A DNA stretch of 64,000 nucleotides. Origin: Mytilus californianus. Taxonomy: Eukaryota > Mollusca > Bivalvia > Mytilida > Mytilidae. Shown here piece after piece: positions 21,675 through 36,600 of the stretch (its first letter is position 1; each line of letters begins with the position of its first letter). The notes beneath the pieces are model-generated. The model was not told the DNA's origin. It ran no database searches and saw nothing but the letters and a program-made list of their open reading frames with translations. The stretch is taken from the NCBI RefSeq assembly GCF_021869535.1, contig NW_026262690.1, forward strand, positions 89,573,995 to 89,637,994. Reading direction: 5' to 3'. A program made the position numbers and the translations under genes.

Positions 21675-24600
21675 GTAAGAATATTTAAATATCTTATATA
21701 CATGACAATGATGTAGGTCATGTATGTTCATACATGTATTTGATTTATGTAAAAATATGTTTTTGAGTTTCATTGAAAACCAAAAGTAATACATGTATGA
21801 ACAAATGTTGGGACTAACTTAAGATGTTTTACTGCAAGGTTATACTGTGTTGCTGCATTTCAAAGAATGAATGATTACATGTACTAATAAAAAGATATAT
21901 TAAAGTTAAAAAAATACTGATATTTTTAGAAAAATTATGTGTCTTTGAATTATTTGCAGCTATAGTTGTTCTGGCTTCTGCTGAGACAATAAATTTAAAG
22001 TTATAAGTTATAAAATGTTTGTTGAAACTGGATGCATTTTTATCTGCCTTTAAAAATAATAGTATAGATTATTAGCACTTTATCTTCTTGAAATAATTAT
22101 TCTTAAATCTCTAAGTGGAATTTACCTGAGACAAAATTGAATGTAAGTAAAATGTAAAAATTAAAACTTACATGACATATCAAACTTCTGATAAAAAATA
22201 ATTTCTAATTTTGTGTATTTTTGATGATTTAGGCAACCAAACAAACTATGTATAGTATGGACAAGAAGAAGCAGAAGGAAATCAACCCAGGTATTTTCAT
22301 TGACCATGTTTCATACATGATAGATTTTCATTGACCATGTTTCATATACATGTATGATAGATTTTCATTGACCATGTTTCATATATGATAGATTTTCATT
22401 GACCATGTTTCATAATCATATACATGTATGATAGATTTTCATTGACCATGTTTCATATATGATAGATTTTCATTGTAGTTGTTATTCTTTGTTTATTTTG
22501 TTGTAAAAGGATCACTCTAAAAGCTTTAACACTTCATTCTGTAAAAATCAATTTTTTCTGGTTCCTCATTTTAAGATGAATTGTATGTTGTGTGCGTAAA
22601 CAAGAATATGATATGGGACATCTGCCCGTAAGACAAAATTTAAAGAACAAAGTGAAAAATGCAAATATTTAACTGTGTTCTAGCTAGAGTTTATAGTTGA
22701 GGGGCACAGTTTTTAAGATAAAAGGCAGTTTCTTATCTGAAAAGGGACAAACTTAATCATGTTAATAGGTGAAAAATTGAAATAATTGAATAAAATTGAG
22801 AATGGAAATGGGGAATGTGTCAAAGAGACAACAACCTGACCAAAGAGTAGAAAATAGCTGAAGGCCTGTATTTTTTTCAGAATTTATGATATTTTGGGGT
22901 TGTCCAAACTTTTCACAGGGGTTAAAATGATTATTAAGTCTCCCAAACGAAGTTTGGGAAGACTTATTGTTTTTGCTCAGTTCTTATTATTATTATTATT
23001 CTTCTTCTTCTTCCGCCGCTTTTAAATTTGAACTTGTCCGCACCCGTTCTCCAAAACCGCTTGTCAGATTAACTTAGGGTTTCACAATATGTTAGACTAA
23101 CATGTCTAGTGGTGCAATCAGGGTTTTGTTTTTGCAATGGGGTTTATAAAGGGGTACTTTGAGGGGCAAAAAGAAAGGTGGGTTTTACTATAGAACCCTA
23201 TGGGATTTTATTTTTTAAAATTTTCAAATGATTATTAATTGAAAACCGTTTGTGATAGACACAATCTTTTTAATTAATAATGTTCTAAATGATAAAGCAC
23301 ATTAAATGAAATACAGGGTTAGTCTTTAGGGGTCACCCCCACCCCCTGCCATTTAAGAAAGTTCTTATATCTTGTAAATGGTCGAGATCCCCACCCCTAA
23401 ACCATATATATTCTGGTTTGTCATGCTAAGATGGTTTGAATGATATACAGGGTTAGTCCCCAGAGGTCATCCCGACCCCCTGCCATTTGAGAAAGTTCTA
23501 ATATCTTGTAAATGGTCGAGATCCCAACCCCTAAACCATATATATTCTGGTTTGTCATGATAAAGCACATCAAATAATATACAGGGTTAGTCCCCAGGGG
23601 TCACCCCCACCCCCTCCCATTTAAGAAAGTGCTAATATCTTGTAAGTGGTCGAGATCCCCACCCCTAAACCATATATATTCTGGTTTGTCATGCTGAGAT
23701 GGTTTGAATGATATACAGGGTCATCCCGACCCCCTGCCATTTGAGAAAGTTCTAATATCTTGTAAATGGTCGAGATCCCCACCCCTAAACCATATATGTT
23801 CTGGTTTGTCATGATAAAGCACATCAAATAAAATACAGGGTTAGTCCCCAGGGGTCACCCCCACCCCCTCCCATTTAAAAAAGATCTAATATCTTGTAAG
23901 TGGTCGAGATCCCCACCCCTAAACCATATATATTCTGGTTTGTCATGCTAAGATGGTTTGAATGATATACAGGGTTAGTCCCCAGGGGTCATCCTGACCC
24001 CCTGCCATTTGAGAAAGTTCTAATATCTTGTAAATGGTCGAGATCCCCACCCCTAAACCATGTATATTCTGGTTTGTCATGCTAAGATGGTTTGAATGAT
24101 ATACAGGGTTAGTCCCCAGGGGTCATCCCGACCCCCTGCCATTTGAGAAAGTTCTAATATCTTGTAAATGGTCGAGATCCCCACCCCTAAACCATGTATA
24201 TTCTGGTTTGTTATGATAAAGCACATCAAATGAAATACCGGGTTAGTCCCCAGAGGTCACCCCCACCCCTTCCCATTTAAGAAAGATCTAATATCTTGTA
24301 AGTGGTCGAGATCCCCACCCCTAAACCATATATATTCCTGTTCGTCATGTCTCAAACATTTGAATGACGTATAGGGTCAGTCCCCAGGGGTTCCCCCAAC
24401 CCCCAATGTTCAAGTATCTTGTAAATAGTCGAGATCCCCACCCCTAAACCATATATATTCTGGTTTGTCATGCCAAGATGATTTGATTGATATACAGGGT
24501 TAGTCCCCAGGCATCACTAATGCATATTACTTTACTGGACCAAACCAATTTTCACTGGACTTTGTCCAATGTCAGGCGACCCTGGGAATTACGAATTATG

Positions 24601-27600
24601 GGAGCTTCGTTTGGGAGACTTCGTAACAGCATCCTGTTACAATCATTTCTTGTTTCATATTGAAAAGTATCTTTTTTCTATTAGAAACAAAAATGCTTAG
24701 GGCAGGACTAAGGAGATGGGCTGCACAGAAAGGGCAGAGCGAAGCTGCACCCCTCTGTTTTGGGCTAGCTAAAACAATGTATTACTTAGTAATTAAGATA
24801 GTCATACAATTAGTCAAGAAGTTTCTAAGTAATGTACTTAAAAAATAAAAATATGGTATTTTTAAAAATTAATACAGTGTAGTAAACTTATGAAACATAA
24901 GTACTTAAGACAAGTCTATTCTTCCTGGTAAGATACAATTACTGTAAATTACATAAAGTGGAAATTACTTTGACTATTTATAGGTTATAAGATCATTTGA
25001 CCTATTTGCATTATCATGCATCCCTTCTCTGTCCATGATTCTATATTTAAACTTCTTAAATATAATCATCTTCTTTTTAGCTCACCTGACCTGAAAGGTC
25101 AAGTGAGCTTTTCTCATCACTTTGCGTCCGTCGTCCGTCGTCCGTAAACTTTTACAAAAATCTTCTCCTCTGAAACTACTGGGCCAAATTTGACCAAACT
25201 TGGCCACAATCATCATTGGGGTATCTAGTTTAAAAAATGTGTCCGATGACCCCGCCAACCAACCAAGATGGCCGCCATGGCTAAAAATAGAACATAGGGG
25301 TAAAATGTAGATTTTGGCTTATATCTCTGAAACCAAAGCATTTAGAGCAAATCTGATATGGGGTAAAATTGTTTATCAGGTCAAGATCTATCTGCCCTGA
25401 AATTTTCAGACCAATCAGGCAACACATTGTTGGGTTGCTGCCCCTGAATTGGTAATTTTAAGAAAATTTTGCAGCTTTTGGTTATTATCTTGAATATTAT
25501 TATAGATAGAGATAAACTGTAAACAGCAATAATGTTCAGCAAAGTAAGATCTACAAATAAGTCAACTTGACCAAAATGGTCAGTTGACCCCTTAAGGAGT
25601 TATTGCCCTTTATAGTCAATTTTTAACCATTTTTCGTAAATTTTTGTAATCTTTTACAAAAATCTTTTCCTCTGAAACTACTAAGACAAATTTAACCAAA
25701 CTTGTCCACAATCATCATTAGGGAATCTTGTTTAAAAAATGTGTCCGATGACCCCGCCCGCGAACCAAGATGGCCGACATGGCTAAAAAATAGTACATAG
25801 GGTAAAATGCAGTTTTTGGCTCATATCTCTGAAACCAAAGCATTTAGAGCAAATCTGACATGGGGGTAAAATTGTTCATTAGGTCAAGATCTATCTGCCC
25901 TGAAATTTTCAGACCAATCAGGCAACACATTGTTGGGTTGCTGCCCCTGAATTGGTAATTTTAAGAAAATTTTGCGGCTTTTGGTTATTATCTTGAATAT
26001 TATTATAGATAGAGATAAACTGTAAACAGCAATAATGTACAGCAAAGTTAGATCTACAAATAAGGCAACATGACCAAAATTGTCAATTGACCCCTTAAGG
26101 AGTTATTGCCCGTTATAGTCAATTTTTTACAATTTTCATAAATTTTGTAAATTTTTGTAAATTTTTACAAAGTATTTTCCACTGTAACTACCGGGCCAAG
26201 TTCATTATAGATAGAGATAATAGTAAGGAGCAAGAATGTTCAGTAAAGTAAGATCTACAAACACATCACCATCACCAAAACACATCACCATCACCAAAAC
26301 ACAATTTTGTCATGAATCCATCTGTGTCCTTTGTTTAATATGCACATAGACCAAGGTGAGCGACACAGGCTCTTTAGAGCCTCTAGTTTTAAAGAACTGG
26401 CTTATGCTATAGCGTTTTTTGCACAAATAATGTATGGAAGGTCCTTTGTAGAAAAATGAATTTGTTGTGATTAGATGAAAATGATAGCCACCAAATTCTG
26501 TCGGTAATTGTGGAGATACATATTATTACAAGAGCAACTCTTAGTACCTGAAATTTATGAGAATTTGAAAATGTTTAGATCTTTTAATGTTATGTTAGTT
26601 TTGTGGCAATTACAAAATCTGTCCATCTTAGGACAAAAATATGATGGACAGTAAATTGTTCAAGAAGTCACTATTGACATGAAATGAATATTTTTTTTCA
26701 TGCATTTTACACACCCTATTACCAGCTACCATTATGGCAGATAAGATAGGACCTGTGTTCCAGGTTACCATTCAAAACTATGGTGAACAGCTGATTTTTC
26801 TGTCTGTGTTTTCGATTGCCATTACAATACAATGGATTTTGTAACCTTGTATAGCCAATTTTGATCTATGCTACCTGTTGGTAATAGCTGGTAATAGGGC
26901 ATTTTATGTCTTTGGTAAAAAATAAATATGTGTAATATTTGAAACCAAAAAGATAATTAAATCACATCAAATTCCTTTGAAAAATATTATGCTAAACATC
27001 TATAAAGATAAGATGTGATAAAATCTAGTTTGGTTAGGCTGTTGTTCATTTCTAAATGTCAATTACAAGATTTCAAAATAGTCTTCTCATCTAATTTTAA
27101 CTGAAACTTTATAGGAATAAAATTTTATAGCTTTTATTTCAAAGATACTGTTAACTTTTTGGTCACTGATTAGATGGCAAATATGATAGCTGTTGTTGCT
27201 CAAAGTTTTCAAGAGTGTCGTATGGAAAATTGTATTTTCATCTTTTACAAATATTTAATTTTTTCTGTACTCTAAGCACAACCAAGGATAAAGTGGCTTG
27301 ACTGCCCTCAATGCTCATATTCATAAATGTTTTTTCTATGTTATAGAAAATGAAATGTATAATGGAAGAGGTGAATGTATAAATAGATATATTGTCATGA
27401 CTTCTAAGTGTTACTAATTAAAGTATTTTTTTAATTATGATAAGTACCCATAAGTATATATCAGAAGATATGTAATTCAAGTTGACACTTTATATTTTAT
27501 TTACTTTCTTAATTGCACACTGGAAGATCTTATTTTATTAGATTTTAAAATGTATTTGGTTATTTTATTTCTTCAAATTCTTGACATGCTCAGTAAAAAA

Positions 27601-30600
27601 AACTTCAATAATCACATTCTGTTAACATGTTACAATTTTTCTCAATAGTTGATTTATGTGGAAATAATACATGTAAAACACATGTGCATGATAATTTGCA
27701 TTTAAATATCATATGGTAATGATGGTAATAAATTTCATAAAGAAGTACAAATTATGAAGTCTTTAATAAATCTGAGCATGAATGAAAGATGTTGGAAAAA
27801 CATGAGCTAGACAACAACCAAAATTTGTTTTTTCTTTGAAGTTGGGAACCAGAAATTTTTTTAGTAGAAAAAGACCCATACCCAACCCTCCCAATTTAGA
27901 GTTAAGTGGTTGTTCCCTTACATTAAATAAACATCAGGAAGGCTTTTCTAGAATCAGGAATATTTCTAGCTTTGCTTTTGTTTAGACACTTGTGTATTTT
28001 TGAAGCCCATATATTGACCTCTACATGTCTATATTTGCTTGCTTTCTCTTTGATGTACACCCCCACACCTCATTTAATTCATACCATTAGATATACAGTG
28101 ATTTGGGAGGGGGGTGTTCAAAACACTCTTGTGTGCTGTTTGTGATTTATAATTTACGTGGAGTAATTTAATCTATAATTCAGATTTCTTTAATGCTTTT
28201 TAACTTGTTTCAGCTTCATACCTGGGAACCAACCATACAGAATCCATACAATGGCATGGTTACATGGACAGTGCCAGAGAATGTAGAAACACAAGTGACA
28301 TTGTTCAGAGATGGCAGACATGCAGAGTATGAGGACAAGGAATGGACCTTTCTTTTAGAAGATGTAAATTATTAAACTGAGCATTTTTATGCCCCACTTA
28401 GGGCATTATGTTTTTTGGTCTGTGTGTCCGTTCGTCCGTCCGTCTGTTCGTTCATCTGTCCCGCTTCAGGTTAAAGTTTTTGGTTAAATTTTTTGGTCAA
28501 GGTAGTTTTTGATGAAGTTGAAGCCCAATCAACTTGAAACTTAGTACACATATTCCCTATGCTATGATCTTTCTAATTTTAATGCCAAATTAGAGTTTTT
28601 ACCCCAATTTCATGGTCCACTGAACATAGAAAATGATAGTGCGAGTGGGGCATCCATGTACTATGGACACATTCTTGTTTTTATATAGATTGAGGTTTGT
28701 TTCATAAACTTTGGATCAGGAGGTAGGCAGGCACCTTCCACACTATATAGTTTTCAATATATACAATATAGTACATACAATATTACGGGAGGGGGGGGGG
28801 AACAATATTCCAAATATTAATCTATTGTTTCCTAGCCCCTTTTTTAACCTGGCCCATATTCTAAAAGGCCCTTATTTCAATTAATGATAATATGGTCATA
28901 CTTATATACATGTATAAACTATAGCTAACAAGGAGATAATATCGTGTAAAGACCATAAAACACAAAACATCAACAAAACAAGCATTGAAAATGAAGATAA
29001 CTGATAAAAATAAGAATAGAAAAGAAAAAGAAGCATAATATACCAAAGGTAAAAATCATAAGCCAAAGAAAAACCAAAAATGCCAAAAACAAAAACAAAC
29101 AAAAATAATGAAAAGACAACAGCCCACAAAACTTTTGAAAAAAATATGAAAAAAAAATCAATGAAAAGATAAACTCTCCACAAAACACTTCATAAAAAAC
29201 AAAGACTGATCAACATGAAACCAGTAAAAAGGGGGGGGGGGCATCTCAGGTGCTCTGTATGAGTAAACAGATTTGCTCAACATTTCTCAACTGTGGGGCG
29301 AAATAGAAAATTTATAAGTGAAAGACGGACAAAACTCCACATCTAAAAGAAGAAAAAGAAAAAAGACAATATTCTACAAAGCATTACACAGGAAAGATGC
29401 CTCCCCTACCTTTTAAAGACATGTTCATGATACAACTTATATTTTGAAATGGTCCATAGACATGCATATATATTTATTTTGAATAGCAAGCTAGAGGTGG
29501 AAGAAGGAAGATAATTGCATCAGCACCAATCAATATGAAGGACTATGCTTCTGATGTACCAACACAACACACAATGACTATAAAGCTGAAACCAGCTTCA
29601 AAGAAAATTGTTAAAGCATCCATACAGCTGACATTGTCATGTGTCTTCCTGAGAGAGGGAAAAGCTACGTAAGTTATATAGATACAGAGTGGTAGTCCTT
29701 ATGAATTTTAATCTGTCTCTTGGATACATTTTTTGTTGGCAAATTGAAAAGACTTCCATGCAGATGACTTTGTTATGAATCTTCCTTTTATAAAATCTGC
29801 TTCTCTGAAACTACTAATCCAAATTTAACCAAACTTGGCCACAATCATCATTAGGGTATCTAGTTTAACAAATGTGTCCAAAACCCCACCTGCCAAACAA
29901 GATGGCCATTATGAATTCTATTCTATTCAACAAAGATGATGGTGGATGGCTGCTTAACTTTAAGCAGCAAATTAATATGCATATTCAGGACGAGAACATG
30001 TTAATGTTATATGAATATTTACCCTGCTTTGTACTAGACTGACACGCTAAGCCTGATTTTTAAGTGCTAGTTCACAAGGTAACAGTCCACAGGAAGACAT
30101 GTCACCTTACCCTGACTCATTATTCTGACTCCGAGCCAACCAGTCTTTGCTCTTACTCCTTAATGCGGGGTGGTTAGCGGAAAAGCAGCAAATATCAATT
30201 TTAAAGTCTTTGGTTTGACCCTGCTAAGGTTCGGACTCACGATCCCCCACACTTGAGGCGAACACGCTACCATGAGCACTGAAGCGATCTAGTCCACAAA
30301 GATGGAGAGTGTCCTTTGTTGAAGATGCACATATACAAAGGTGAGCGACACAGGCTCTTTAGAGCCTCTAGTTGTCTGGTGCCAGTGGTTACAAAAATTG
30401 GTGGAAGAATCCTTACAGATTATTAATATGCTGTATTTGTGTGAAAGAAAAAAAAACATTTATCCTCCACCAAAATAAACACACTGCTTGTTAATCAGTT
30501 TATATTCTATACATAAATAGTATTTTCATGTTAATATAAAAATAAGGAGATGAGGTATGATTGCCAATGAGACAACTATCCACCAAAGTTCAAATAAAGT

Positions 30601-33600
30601 GGATGTAAGCAATTATAGGCAACAGTACAGCCTTCAACAATGAGAAAAACCCATACAGTATAGTCGGCTATAAATATATTAAGGTAAGTATATTTAACCA
30701 AATTCATATTCAAAGGATATTTTGAAATCTAAAGAAGAGGAGATTTTATATGAATTTATAGGGTTAAATATACTAATCACAATCCCCCACCACCAGTTGA
30801 AAATGTTTATATTCAATTAATTAAACAACAATTTAAAACTGAATACAGGTACCTGTATTTACACAGGTAAGGTGAGTACATCTCCGGAATGGTTTAATTT
30901 TATTCACCTATATGATTGTGATGAGAACATGTTGTAAGCAAAACATATTCTATATATAAATATAGTTTATCTCTCTCTATTTTAAATAAATAAACACAGA
31001 CAAAAAAATAAACACTTATGTCATATATTTATAAAACAGATAAAAAAAAAAAATTTCATTAAGTGATAACCAGGCGTTTTAATATAGGATTATTTAATCA
31101 TTTCCTAAAATATAAAATGATTATTTAATTACAAAGTATCAACTCATTATAAAGAAACAAACATTTGATTTATTGCTGGTGTTTAGCACTTTCATCACTT
31201 TTGGCTATATCGTGGTTGTTAGTTTTTATTGGTGGAGGAAGCTGGTGTACTGGGAGCCAACTTTTGATACCCAAGATTTACCACATGTGGTACAATGGTA
31301 CATTGGCATTCTGGTGATGTAATTACCATGGCATAAATATTATTCTTTTATAACCTTGTGGCTTCCATGAGAGTCTTTTACATGTCAGTATCATTGTTGA
31401 TTTATTTTCAGAGATGAAGATATGCAGAGTGTAGCAAGTTTAATGAGTATAGGTAAAACAGATATTGGTAACCTTGACGAACTGGAGGAGGAAGGAGAAA
31501 ATTTTGGGGATCACAGCGGGGATCACTCCTTCTGTTCTAGAATAGCAGAAATCACAACTCAGTTGTCTAATCTAGATGAAGAAGATGAAACTGCTGGTAA
31601 TCCCTTTGGTAACCCCTTTGGAGACCCTGATCTGGAATGTGATGGCTTTGAATGTGGTATTTTGCTTTTGCTTATTTCTTTCTTTTATTTAATGATTTCT
31701 AATCATTTCTTGCATCTTACAATTTTAATGTGATACCATTTCAAAGACAGTGTAGTTTTGTTGTATGTGTTTGTGCATATCCTAGAATACATCGCAAAAC
31801 AATTAGTTAAATATACTTGTAAAAATTGCTGCTTGACTTTTAGTAAGTCTTGTCCATTTAACTTTATGTCTTTGAATTAAACCAGGGATCTTAAACTGGT
31901 AGACATAGCCATGACTCTGTTAATATAAAAATGCACTTTTGTAAAAATCAGTTTTCGAGGGTTTCAAGCTTTCATTTACCAATGCCTCCAATAATTGTAA
32001 AATTATTCCTGTTGAAATAACTTCAGCCTGTGGTACATATATCTGTTAATACACATGAATTGTCTGCAATTTGCTTAAAAGCTGTGACTTTTAGATGGTA
32101 TCTTCTTCATATTTTCTATTTGGAAATCATGTATTTTTGTTCTTAAATAAAAAAAATGGTACATTTTAGTTAAAAAAATTTAACACAGTGCAATAAAATG
32201 TCATCATGAAATAATGCTGGAATTTACCAAAGTAAAAGATAGTAAGTTATATAGAATTGTGAAGGATCAAAAATGATCGAAATTGCTGAATTAATTTTGC
32301 ACATGGGAGATAACTCTTGCAAAGGTCTGTGCTTTAGGTGTAATACCACCATTGATTTTCCCCTATTAGTCTTTGTTAAATTTGCACTTTTCAAAACATT
32401 GTGCAGAATATATCTTTGTTTCAAATAAAGAAATACTTGGCATGAGTAAAGTTTTATCCTGTCCAGTACTATAGAAAAAATTTAACATAACATTTCATTG
32501 CATATAAGAAAATAATCATCACTGGAAGTTAACCAATCAAATTTTCCCCCTTTTTTAACCTGTGTACAAGCTTTAGTAACCATGTAACCTCAAGTTTCCA
32601 AAATATTTTATAGAAACCCCAAATAAAAAAATAATGGTGCTTTGAAATACCCAAGATATATGTTTATGACCCAGAAATGTTTTACTGCAATGAAATGTAG
32701 GATCAATTACCTACAACTGTCAAATTCAAGGGAATATTTTTTTAGACCTATTTTCGTATGCAACCGGATGTGACGTACTATGATTTGGTGGTATTACACC
32801 TAAAGAAGACTTTTTTGTTAAATAAACTGAATGTGACTTTTTTCCTTTGTAATACGGATTATTTCAAGCATTCCTGTCAAGTTTTGTCATAATCAGTTCA
32901 ATAACTTGAGAAAAATCTAGTATAATGTTAGACGACATCTACAGCGATTCGAGCAAAATTTCTTCTAAAAATCCAAACCCAGCCGCATCATGATAGAATA
33001 TAGTGTGGACCAATAAATGATCAAATATTTATCTCATCTGCCTACAAACAGTTGTATATGATACAAAAGATGACTTTAGGATGATAAATAGTACTAATGG
33101 ACCTCTTTGTCTTCCTTATAAGGTCTCTTTTGGTCCATTTATACCTCTCATTTCCTCAAAATTTCTACTTTTTAGGCCAATAAATAAAAATTCTGGGGTA
33201 ACTTTCACTCATTTATGATAGAAATGTTATAATAAATGATTAATTGAAGTATTCAAGCTGAATGAACTATCCGTATAAAAGTTTGCTGTCTCCAAGGAGG
33301 TTTCAATAAGTCCTTACGTAAAACTTAAATTTACACCGCGTCCCAGAGAGGGACATAAAAAGCTTCTCTTTTGGTGAATAATTTGTTGTTACTGCTTTAA
33401 AAATAATTTCATTTACTTAAAACTATATATTTATTTAAGTATTTCCTAGGAAAAAATTTCTAGTATAGCAGAATATAATAAATAAGGAGAAAAAGCTCAC
33501 CCAAACTCTAAGTATGGCTTGTTCTGTCAACTAATATTCATGGTAAAGTCCTATTTCAAGGAAATTTTCTTATAAAATGTGTTTTGGAGACTCAATCCAC

Positions 33601-36600
33601 TCAGAATATTTCATTATTTGTAATATTTCACTTAAATAGCAAGAAATTTTAACACATGAGAGTACTCACAAGGTCAAAAGTGCATGTACAGCTTCCCATA
33701 TTAGGTGTAATACCACCATTGATTTTCCCCTATTAGTCTTTGTTAAATTTGCACTTTTCAAAACATTGTGCAGAATATATCTTTGTTTCAAATAAAGAAA
33801 TACTTGGCATGAGTAAAGTTTTATCCTGTCCAGTACCATAGAAAAAATTTAACATAACATTTCATTGCATATAAGAAAATAATCATCACTGGAAGTTAAC
33901 CAATCAAATTTTCCCCCTTTTTTAACCTGTGTACAAGCTTTAGTAACCATGTAACCTCAAGTTTCCAAAATATTTTATAGAAACCCCAAATAAAAAAATA
34001 ATGGTGCTTTGAAATACCCAAGATATATGTTTATGACCCAGAAATGTTTTACTGCAATGAAATGTAGGATTAATTACCTACAACTGTCAAATTCAAGGGA
34101 ATATTTTTTTAGACCTATTTTCGTATGCAACCGGATGTGACGTACTATGATTTGGTGGTATTACACCTTTACCAAGGATACTCCACTTACTACTACCAAT
34201 AAAATATTCTTCCATGAAAATATACTTGTGAATAGACAATGGTATTAAACATCATAGTATTGACAATCTTTTACTAAATAAAGAAAATTATTCATAAAAA
34301 GGAAAATAGAAATTACTAAAATATTGGACCACACCAACACGGGAGTCCTCCAAGAGAATAGACAAATTTATTTTGTGATTTAAAATAATGTTATGAACAT
34401 TCAAGTTTATCAGTTTAGTATGAAGTTGTTTGGTAAGATTATATTTTATCTTATCATTTCAAGAACTTATTATTTAGTTTAGTTCTTTAGCAGTCATTTT
34501 GTTTTTTGTAATTTTTGTTTTTTTTGCATGAAGCATATTTTTGCATCTTTTGTCAATGAAATAGCTTTTGGCACAATAAGATTTCTGCCTATGTTATTAT
34601 TTAATTTATAAATTGCTTGATTGAGTGCGAGGTTCCCACAGAAAATGCTAATTTTTTCCTAACCTTTTGAAAATCTTTATTTCAAACTAAAGTATATTTA
34701 TTTACCTGTCTAAGAATCTTTACATATAAATTGTATTTCTTTATTTTCTTTCCCTTTGTCACTATTGTTATTTTGAATAAATGTTGTACTAATAACACTG
34801 CAAAAAAAAAAGACTATTTAAAAACATTTGATTCTTTACTCTGGAGAGTTGCATGATATGAAATCTAATATGAATGGAAGTAAATACATATAATATAAGT
34901 TGATTTTGAAGTAACATTTAAGTTTGATTGTAAGCAAATTTGAAAATCCAGTACTATTTCAGATTAGTTAACACTTTATCATAAAAGTATGAAGTAGAGA
35001 AGATCTAATTTAGTGTTGTCCATGTTAAATTGACATTTCTTTATAATACCATGTAAAAATGTTACACTTACTTGATATGCATAAAGTATTTTCATTTGAA
35101 ACTCTCAAGGACATCTCGCAATAACTCTATGGCAGGATTTTCAGATTGGCCTATTTATTCAAACGTGCTCATAGTAGACATTATGAATTTAGAATTGTAT
35201 TAGAGTAATTAAAGCAAATTGAGGATATATACAGCTTAAGAACTATTTATATTTCCTGACTATAATGTTAAAGAAAGATCGCAATTAATAAATGCTATAG
35301 AAATAAAAAAATTGATAGATACAATGTATTTGTAATTGGATGTTTAAAGAACATTATCATGTTTTAAAAATTCTGTAAAATGTAAACTTCATTATGTGGG
35401 AATAACTCTGTAAACACTTTTTTATTTTAGCAGAACAGAGTGAAAATTCAGTTAACTTAACAGAAGCATTAGAATCCTCAAACCCATTTGGCGATGATGA
35501 TGAGGAGGAGGAGGATGAAAACAATCCTTTTAAAGATCCAACTCCCCCAGACAGATATCTGACATCGGATGTCATTAAATCCTCAAAAGCTAAAAAAACA
35601 AAAAGAGCTCCAGCACCACCACAAGCAGGAGAATCATCTCCAAGTCCCAAAAAACCTGAATCAACACCAAGGGCCACACCAGAAAAGTCTTCAGCGGCAA
35701 AAGTGCTAAATCCACCTGGAGAACAATCACCAAGTCCAAAGAAGCGAGCTCCGGCACCACCACAATCAATAGAGACGGCTCTGAAAGAGATAGTATCATT
35801 GACAAAAAAACCTAAGTCACCGTCAAGTCCAGAGAGACCTGTCTATGAAGGTTCTCCACCATCTACTACTGTGGAAAAATGGAAAAGGCCTATAACTCCT
35901 CCACATCTACAGACTAAATCAGAATCTCCTAATGAAAGGTAGTTTATCACTTTAAAGAAAAAAAAACCTTTGAATTTCACATTCATAGAATATTTCTTAG
36001 CACTAAATCACTCACTGGATTCCTATTAAGTTAACACAGATTCTGGTGTACCTTATGAATATTTTGATTTAAGCACTTCAAGGGAAATATGGTACCTCAG
36101 TTAAATTCAAATGGCTTAAGACTTTAAAAAATCTGCATTCAATTCTTAAAGGAAATATATTCTTCTTTTAAAATAAGACAGATAGGCTAAGGTAGATTTT
36201 TAACATTCTAACTCACAGTGTCTCTAGGAAGACTTTTCATCCTACTTGGACACATTATTCTGAATTTGAGCAAAGCTATTTGTGATCTTACTCATAATGC
36301 TGTATGCTTTGCAGATCTGTTGTAAACTCTTATATTCGATAGCTAAGAATATCGAAAAAGCGGAAAGAGTGTAACTCATTAGTTAACCAGAAGTAAAAAC
36401 TTTTCTCATTGTTGTATGATTTTTCTTGAGGTAAGAAATTAAAATTTTTTTTTCTTTCAGTATTACAGATGTGTCTATAGATGTGGTTTCACCAGACAGT
36501 AAAGGGGACAGAAAAGCTTTGGAAACATTAGATTTAAATAAGGTAAATGATCATGAAAGAAGGTCAGAATGGGGTTGCCGTTTCTATTCTGTAAACCTCA

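Noticed and set aside
28861-29188. Phe/Leu-rich minus-strand frames that look like membrane proteins
   Set aside because: They are translations of an A-rich low-complexity tract on the plus strand.
35357-35805. Two minus-strand frames of 71-106 residues
   Set aside because: They are antisense shadows of EHBP1 exon 6; the poly-Ser run is the complement of the GAT/GAG acidic run.
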